The notes under the pieces are model-generated. The model worked only from the letters and a program-made list of their open reading frames with translations. It was not told where the DNA came from and did no database searches. From assembly GCF_900157305.1 (NCBI RefSeq), contig NZ_LS974202.1, positions 372,001 to 436,000 on the forward strand: a stretch of DNA of 64,000 bases, given 5' to 3'. Both the position numbers and the translations under genes were made by a program. Origin of the DNA: Mesotoga infera. Lineage in GTDB: Bacteria > Thermotogota > Thermotogae > Petrotogales > Kosmotogaceae. Within the stretch, counting starts at the first letter, position 1. Each line of letters starts with the position of its first letter. Shown here piece by piece: positions 59,583 to 64,000 of the stretch.

Positions 59583-60758
59583 GTGATTTTCAAAGAAATT
59601 ACCGATTACAGGGAATTGATCGAGATATCGGCTCTGGCCTTTTCCTTCGAGAAGATAGATCAAAACGAACTTGAAGAACTCTATGAGCAGCTGGTCGAAG
59701 GGGGTCGCCTGTTTTATGGAACCTACGACGGAGAGACTCTGGTGGCCGGATGTGTTGTTTATCCCTACAGAATGCGATTGAGGGAAAGCGTAGTTACGAT
59801 GGGCGGCATCGCTCTCGTCTGTTCTAGGCAGGACTACAGGGGCAAAGGTGGCGTCAGGCTGCTTCTGTCTGGCACTCTGGAGTCCATGAGAAATCTCGGT
59901 TATCCTGTATCAGTTCTTTATCCCTTCCAGAGAGGCTTCTACAGGAAATACGGCTGGGAAGTCTTCGACAGGTGGCAGTTGATCAAATTCTCGCCTTCCA
60001 GCATAAGGGATTTCGATTCGGGCGACATCGAAGCCCGGGATATGGCCTTCCCCGATGAAGAATCGATGGAGTTTTACCGGCGCTACGCTTCCTCCAAATA
60101 CAATTGTGTCTTGAGGAGCGAAGCCGACTGGCGGGACAGACTATCGCCAGTATGGTCTTCCCAGGTCGCCAAAAGAGTGGTCAGATTCACCAGAAAAAGT
60201 GAAGTCGTTGGGTTGATGGATTACTCGATCAACCAGGACCGTAAAGAAGGAGGTTACTTTCATTCCATACTTACCTTCGCGTGTGAGGAGGAGAAAGTCA
60301 GACAGGCCATGTTCTCGTATATAAAGAGCCTTTCCCATCAGGTCAACAGGGTTCATCTGTTCGGGCCTATGAATTGCGAGATTTGGCCGTACCTTTACGA
60401 CAAACCCGACGAATGCCAGTTGAGAGAGGGGTCGATGATAAGAATAGTGGATATCATGAAACTCGACGGCTTGAAGATCGACAGCCCGGACGTCAAGATC
60501 GCACTCAAGATAGAAGACGCACAGTGTCCGTGGAATGCTGGGGGCTTCATGCTGAAGATAGGGAATGGGGTGCTGAATCTGACCAGAATCCCAGAAGAAG
60601 AGGCGCGGCTTGAAGCGGGGATCGGAGCTATTTCGACTGTCATCGGCGGAAGAGAGTCGTTGAGGAGAATGGTGGAAATGAAGCTGATTAAGCCCCTTAG
60701 CGGTTATAACGGAGAGGACATAAAAAGATGCGATGTCTTCATGAACGAGCCTTTTTGA
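59583..60758 (+). CDS. Eis-like GNAT acetyltransferase
   Basis: 391 aa, length and layout of the Eis family (two GNAT-like domains plus a sterol-carrier-like C-terminal domain). Seen: LVAGCVVYPYRMRLRESVVTMGGIALVCSRQDYRGKGGVRLLL, the acetyl-CoA loop being RQDYRGKGGVR (Q/RxxGxG/A type), and YPFQRGFYRKYGWEVFDRW. Family members acetylate aminoglycosides, lysine or polyamines; substrate here unknown. Start GTG 59583 follows GGGGGGTGAG. Confidence 0.88.
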   Translation: MIFKEITDYRELIEISALAFSFEKIDQNELEELYEQLVEGGRLFYGTYDGETLVAGCVVYPYRMRLRESVVTMGGIALVCSRQDYRGKGGVRLLLSGTLESMRNLGYPVSVLYPFQRGFYRKYGWEVFDRWQLIKFSPSSIRDFDSGDIEARDMAFPDEESMEFYRRYASSKYNCVLRSEADWRDRLSPVWSSQVAKRVVRFTRKSEVVGLMDYSINQDRKEGGYFHSILTFACEEEKVRQAMFSYIKSLSHQVNRVHLFGPMNCEIWPYLYDKPDECQLREGSMIRIVDIMKLDGLKIDSPDVKIALKIEDAQCPWNAGGFMLKIGNGVLNLTRIPEEEARLEAGIGAISTVIGGRESLRRMVEMKLIKPLSGYNGEDIKRCDVFMNEPF

Positions 60759-60860
60759 AAAAATGAAAGCTAAGCATGACTTGCGAGAGTATATGATTTT
60801 ATCGGCTCACCGGGAGTATTGTGTTATCCTCTAAATTAAGACCCAAAAGGAGGTGGAAGA

Positions 60861-61526
60861 ATGGAGCTTCATCCTTCAAGAGTGGTTTTCAACTTGAAGA
60901 GATCGCTGGAATACTATCTATCGCTACCCTTGCAATACGATCAAATAGAGGACAGCTGGCCACTCATAATGTTTCTCCACGGGGCCGGCGAGAGGGGAAA
61001 CGATCTGTCGCTTGTGAAGAAACACGGCATTCCCAGAGTTGTGAACGAGATGGAGGACTTTCCATTCGTGACGGTGTCGCCGCAATGCCCGGAGAACGAC
61101 TGGTGGTTGAACAGACTCGAAGACCTGAAGTACTTGATAGACACTATAGTCGAACAATACAGGATCGATGAGTCCAGGATCTATCTCACGGGCCTTTCGA
61201 TGGGCGGATTCGGCACATGGCATATGGCGGTGGAATACCCGGAGACCTTCGCGGCGATCGCTCCGATTTGCGGGGGAGGGTTGGGCATACTGGGTTTCCC
61301 CGAACGTGTAGTTGAGATAAAACACATACCGGTCTGGGTCTTTCACGGCGAAAAGGACAATATCGTGCCGGTAGAGGAGAGCAGGGTGCTGGTGCGGGAG
61401 CTGAAATCGGCAGGTGGCAACGTCCAGCTGAAAATATATCCGGAAGCCGGACACGACGCCTGGACTGAAACGTATTCAAACCCTGAACTCTACGAATGGT
61501 TCATGAACAACAGAAGATCAGCTTGA
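60861..61526 (+). CDS. Alpha/beta-hydrolase, phospholipase/carboxylesterase type
   Basis: 221-aa esterase with SWPLIMFLHGAGERGND (oxyanion), YLTGLSMGGFGTW (nucleophile Ser113), VFHGEKDNIVPV (acid Asp) and EAGHDAW (His). Compact, no signal peptide, unlike the anchored esterase at 40640. Predicted to cleave short-chain esters; it resembles the predicted-peptidase/LpqC-like cytoplasmic group. AGGAGGTGG precedes ATG 60861. Its end overlaps the convergent membrane-protein gene by 9 bp. Confidence 0.9.
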   Translation: MELHPSRVVFNLKRSLEYYLSLPLQYDQIEDSWPLIMFLHGAGERGNDLSLVKKHGIPRVVNEMEDFPFVTVSPQCPENDWWLNRLEDLKYLIDTIVEQYRIDESRIYLTGLSMGGFGTWHMAVEYPETFAAIAPICGGGLGILGFPERVVEIKHIPVWVFHGEKDNIVPVEESRVLVRELKSAGGNVQLKIYPEAGHDAWTETYSNPELYEWFMNNRRSA

Positions 61527-61865
61527 TTTAATCTTTATTGGAACGATAATCGACCGGTCGAAAGAAGAAGCCGAAGCTTTAAGGCGTCTCGATCTGAGGC
61601 CTGCATAAGAGCTTCTAATATTCTGGAGAGCCTTTCTGTATATGAAGAACGAGAACAGCCAAATGGCGCCAATCAGAGCCCATATCGCGATCAGCAGTGG
61701 AAGCAACCAGCCGAACCCTTCGAGTCTTTTGCTTGCATTCATAAAACCGAAAATCCCGTATATAGAGACCGGCGTAACCACGGCCAGCAAGACCGAAGCC
61801 CTTATGAAATTGTTCCTTATCCGGTTTATTTTAGGTCTTCCATCTCGCCTAAGGGCAAAACTCAT
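61518..61865 (-). CDS. Small membrane protein with two TM helices, 115 aa
   Basis: An N-terminal basic segment (RRDGRPKINRIRNNF), TM1 (ASVLLAVVTPVSIYGIFGFM), TM2 (GWLLPLLIAIWALIGAIWLFSFFIY) and a basic Ser-rich C-tail. Not recognised. GGAGGTGAGG just upstream of ATG 61865 supports a real gene. Confidence 0.65.
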   Translation of the reverse strand: MSFALRRDGRPKINRIRNNFIRASVLLAVVTPVSIYGIFGFMNASKRLEGFGWLLPLLIAIWALIGAIWLFSFFIYRKALQNIRSSYAGLRSRRLKASASSFDRSIIVPIKIKSS

Positions 61866-62267
61866 AGAACCTCACCTCCGTACATCTTTCAAATTACACA
61901 ACAATTATACACGCTTCACTTTGTCCGGTTTTACCAAAGAAGATATCTTTGTATAAAGATATGAACAACTTTCAGACAGCCTGAAGAGAACACTTGTTCA
62001 AAAGAGACCACAGATCTGGGCTGTGAATAAAAACCGCTAACGGTGATGGAGGTCAGAGATGACGGATAAAAGGTTAGAAAGGCAAGGTCTTGGTACACTC
62101 TCACCTCTGTCCTCTGACCTCAGGTTCCCAAAGACAGATTCGTGCTATCGGATGAAAAACTGCCCGCTTTTCTGACTCTTTCTGCAACTCTTTTCGACGG
62201 ATAGCGTGTTTTGTGGCACGTAGTTGCATAATAATCGCTGAAAAGTAATTTGGCAGGGAGTGTTGTT
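61866..62267. other. 402-bp non-coding region before the pilin-like gene
   Basis: No ORF with a ribosome site. Two inverted repeats stand out: ATATCTTT-GTAT-AAAGATAT (61943-61962, perfect) and GAGGTCAGAG/CTCTGACCTC (62049-62058, 62112-62121, perfect, 53-base loop). A further weak pair GCTATC/GATAGC flanks 62142-62200. No riboswitch class recognised. Confidence 0.5.
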
Positions 62268-63293
62268 ATGAAAAGAGGTTTTTCACTCGTTGAGCTGTTG
62301 ATAGTTCTCTCTGTTGTGGTTTCGTTGATCGGAGTTGCAACTCCTCTTGCGCTGAATGCAGTAAAAAAGGCCAGAGCCGCTGCCGTCGCTTCGGATTTTA
62401 AGGCTCTCTCAAAATCCCTCAAAACTTCGATCTATCTCGACGAAAGTCTTCCGGCCTCTATCGATAGGCTTGGAAGAAACACGGACAGGGCTTACGGAGT
62501 CGCCTGGAGTAAAAATGGGAGCGACTACGAATTCGTTATATTCACCGATAGAGAAGTTGACACAAAAGCTCTCGCTGCGATTCTGCCAGATAGTGGAAAG
62601 GGATTTCCTTCTGGCCGGTATGAGTTCCTAGCTGGCGGGTTATCGAATACGGATCTATCCAGCGCTTATTACCGTTTCTCTAGCGATGGAAGTTCTATAA
62701 GCGCGAGCGGGGCTTTAGTAGATTATAACTTTTCTTTACTCGAGGGTCTTCCCTTCATATCTTCCCCCCCACCCCACGGGACATGGACTATAGTCGAAGG
62801 CGGTCTTTCCTCCCAGACCGGAAAGGGCAAGAGAAACAAGGGAATTCTCGAAAGCGATGAAAGCATGAGAGACTATGAAATAGATGTAGTTCTTCAGTAT
62901 ATAGACCCCGATGTCGATTCAAAAGACGCGAGGGGGTACAAGGTTCTTTTCCGCGCACAGGGAAACAATGCCAACAGCGCTGCCGGTTACTATCTGGATT
63001 TCGCCCCGGTTCGTCCAAGATTGGTATTACAGGAATTAAAAAACGGTTACGCAGGGAACGATATAGCCTACGTGGAATTGAAAGAACTCGCCGGATCGAA
63101 CTGGAAGACTACTTTGAACAATACGGTTCATACCCTGAAGATAGTAGCAAAGGGCTCACAGTTCAAAGTATATTTCAATGGAGTTCATGCCCTTTCCGCC
63201 AGCGACTCCACATTTGAAAGCGGAAGAGTCGGACTGGAGACTTATGGAAACGTAAAGGTCATATTCAAGAGCGTTACCATCAGATCTCTATAG
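62268..63293 (+). CDS. Pilin-like protein with a C-terminal LamG/concanavalin-like domain
   Basis: 341 aa. Type IV prepilin leader MKRG-FSLVELLIVLSVVVSLIG with Glu at +5 and a hydrophobic stalk, then a ~130-residue pilin-like part and a proline hinge (SSPPPHGTW). Residues ~175-341 form a beta-rich jelly-roll: DYEIDVVLQYI, GYKVLFRAQ, AAGYYLDF, HTLKIVAKGSQFKVYFNGVHAL, GRVGLETYGNVKVIFKSVTI, the pattern of LamG/3-keto-disaccharide-hydrolase (DUF1080) folds that bind or cut sugars. I infer a surface appendage or adhesin tip. ATG 62268 follows GGCAGGGAGTG; an upstream ATG at 62250 lacks a site. Confidence 0.87.
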   Translation: MKRGFSLVELLIVLSVVVSLIGVATPLALNAVKKARAAAVASDFKALSKSLKTSIYLDESLPASIDRLGRNTDRAYGVAWSKNGSDYEFVIFTDREVDTKALAAILPDSGKGFPSGRYEFLAGGLSNTDLSSAYYRFSSDGSSISASGALVDYNFSLLEGLPFISSPPPHGTWTIVEGGLSSQTGKGKRNKGILESDESMRDYEIDVVLQYIDPDVDSKDARGYKVLFRAQGNNANSAAGYYLDFAPVRPRLVLQELKNGYAGNDIAYVELKELAGSNWKTTLNNTVHTLKIVAKGSQFKVYFNGVHALSASDSTFESGRVGLETYGNVKVIFKSVTIRSL

Positions 63294-63379
63294 AAACCGA
63301 TGGACCAACCGGATCGATTCCTGTGAAAAAAATTCTGCATAACGATGGTAAAGTATAGGATTACTCTTCTAGGAGAAGT

Positions 63380-64000
63380 ATGGACTCTAGTGCGAGCAAA
63401 TTAAGAACTTTTATAAACTTGATTAGAAAGGAAAGATCACAGAACAATTCCATAGTCCAAAAAGCTTTGGAGACGAATCTACGCAGGATGTACTATCTAG
63501 CCCTGGTAGTTATTCCAATGCATATCGCGTATGTGGTCATGTTCTGGATTACTGAACCTTCCTCTGGCGAAGAAGCTGTTTGGCGAACGGGTATAATAGT
63601 AGTCCATTCGATTCATCTGATCGTCAGTCTCGCTTTAGCGATAATTATTTCCAGAGCCAAAAGGCAAAACCATTTATCGAATAAGGCTGTCTTTATTCAG
63701 TACGCTTTTATCGTTTCGCTTTCAGCCATGGCGATCTCTCTGGTGACCATCGACCAGCACGTGACTACCAACATAACACCTTTTCTTGTTCTCTGTTTGG
63801 GATTGGCAGTTATCTTTCTTTTAAGACCGACGTCAGCTTTCATAATCTTTTCAGTTGTTCTAACGGCTTACCTGCTTTTGATCGGTATTGTCCAGAAGGA
63901 ACCCGCCATACTTTTGACCAACAGAGTGAACGGTATCACCTTCGTCGTATTCGGAATGTACCTTTCACTAATTTTATGGAATACAACCCGAAAGAATCTC
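63380..64000 (+). CDS. Multi-pass membrane sensor protein, N-terminal part (cut by window edge)
   Basis: ATG 63380 after AGGAGAAG opens a frame that runs to the window end (207 codons). The sequence has about six TM helices (YYLALVVIPMHIAYVVMFWI, TGIIVVHSIHLIVSLALAII, FIQYAFIVSLSAMAISLV, FLVLCLGLAVIFLLRP, AFIIFSVVLTAYLLLIGIV, GITFVVFGMYLSLILW). The TPFLVLCLG...LLRP and NRVNGITF blocks resemble sensor domains of GGDEF diguanylate cyclases; the output domain is outside the window, so that is a guess. It follows the pilin-like gene by 86 bp. Confidence 0.75.
   Translation, partial: MDSSASKLRTFINLIRKERSQNNSIVQKALETNLRRMYYLALVVIPMHIAYVVMFWITEPSSGEEAVWRTGIIVVHSIHLIVSLALAIIISRAKRQNHLSNKAVFIQYAFIVSLSAMAISLVTIDQHVTTNITPFLVLCLGLAVIFLLRPTSAFIIFSVVLTAYLLLIGIVQKEPAILLTNRVNGITFVVFGMYLSLILWNTTRKNL

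Noticed and set aside
61943-61962. The perfect ATATCTTT/AAAGATAT hairpin as a terminator.
   Set aside because: AT-only stem with no T-run after it; it lies upstream of, not after, the nearest gene on either strand.
62040-62267. A c-di-GMP riboswitch before the pilin-like gene.
   Set aside because: Neither the GEMM-I conserved loops nor a class II pseudoknot pattern could be matched.

Overview
This window is a gene-dense bacterial chromosome segment, most likely from the Thermotogota and probably a Mesotoga-like member of the Kosmotogaceae. That placement is inference. It rests on the adjacent glycogen synthase and galactose-1-phosphate uridylyltransferase genes, a short DnaE-type polymerase with a dead PHP domain, GatC-dependent tRNA amidation, OmpH/Skp plus LptB (a 'toga' outer envelope), strong GGAGGTG-type ribosome binding sites, and a base composition that looks like the mid-to-upper 40s % G+C by eye. 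No rRNA, tRNA, CRISPR array or insertion sequence with a transposase was seen.

Layout. Bases 1-22050 are two long minus-strand operons separated by one plus-strand gene. Operon 1 (11784 down to 1) runs CBS-ACT protein, uppP, MBL hydrolase, glgA, galT, gatC, yraN-like, phosphohexomutase, unknown, truA, tlyA, a secreted unknown and secA (cut by the window edge), nearly all overlapping or within 10 bp. Operon 2 (about 22015 down to 13016) runs DUF2344 protein, yebC, lspA, rluD-type, dnaE-type, histidine phosphatase, comB, two small unknowns and an aminotransferase; a clear promoter is visible at 22022-22050. Between them lies a plus-strand gene encoding a tandem HD protein whose first half has lost its metal ligands. 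Bases 22084-24898 (plus) carry a phosphodiesterase, trigger factor and lgt. Bases 29682 down to 24852 (minus) carry a Zn-peptidase, RsmB-like protein, rlmN, rsgA, rpe and rdgB behind a near-consensus promoter. A 0.5 kb gap at 29731-30242 is packed with REP-like palindromes, followed by queD and ecfT. Bases 38843 down to 31383 (minus) carry rel, dtd, ompH, lptB, a LOG protein, gltX, a pseudopilin and a HEAT protein.

Bases 39040-43260 are an accessory region: a methyltransferase gene, a MarR regulator, an esterase, an inverted copy of the methyltransferase gene (about 99% identical over 348 bp) with an exact 468-bp in-frame deletion, and an AAA ATPase; a second inverted repeat of 59 bp lies at 39924-39982 and 43195-43253. 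The arrangement could support DNA inversion. Bases 51881 down to 43334 form a coherent murein-peptide recycling locus: NamZ-type exo-muramidase, GntR/UTRA regulator, dipeptide epimerase and a five-component Opp/Dpp transporter. Bases 52039-53999 hold two decaying genes around a small membrane protein: a secreted MBL-fold protein with a stop in its signal peptide and no HxHxDH, and a MASE3/HD-GYP fragment. Bases 59291 down to 54016 encode a two-component system followed by an FtsX-type ABC transporter. The right end has an Eis-like acetyltransferase, an esterase, a small membrane protein, a pilin-like protein with a C-terminal LamG-like beta-sandwich, and the start of a multi-pass membrane sensor cut by the window edge.

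All functional names come from motif and family recognition by eye. No database search was run.
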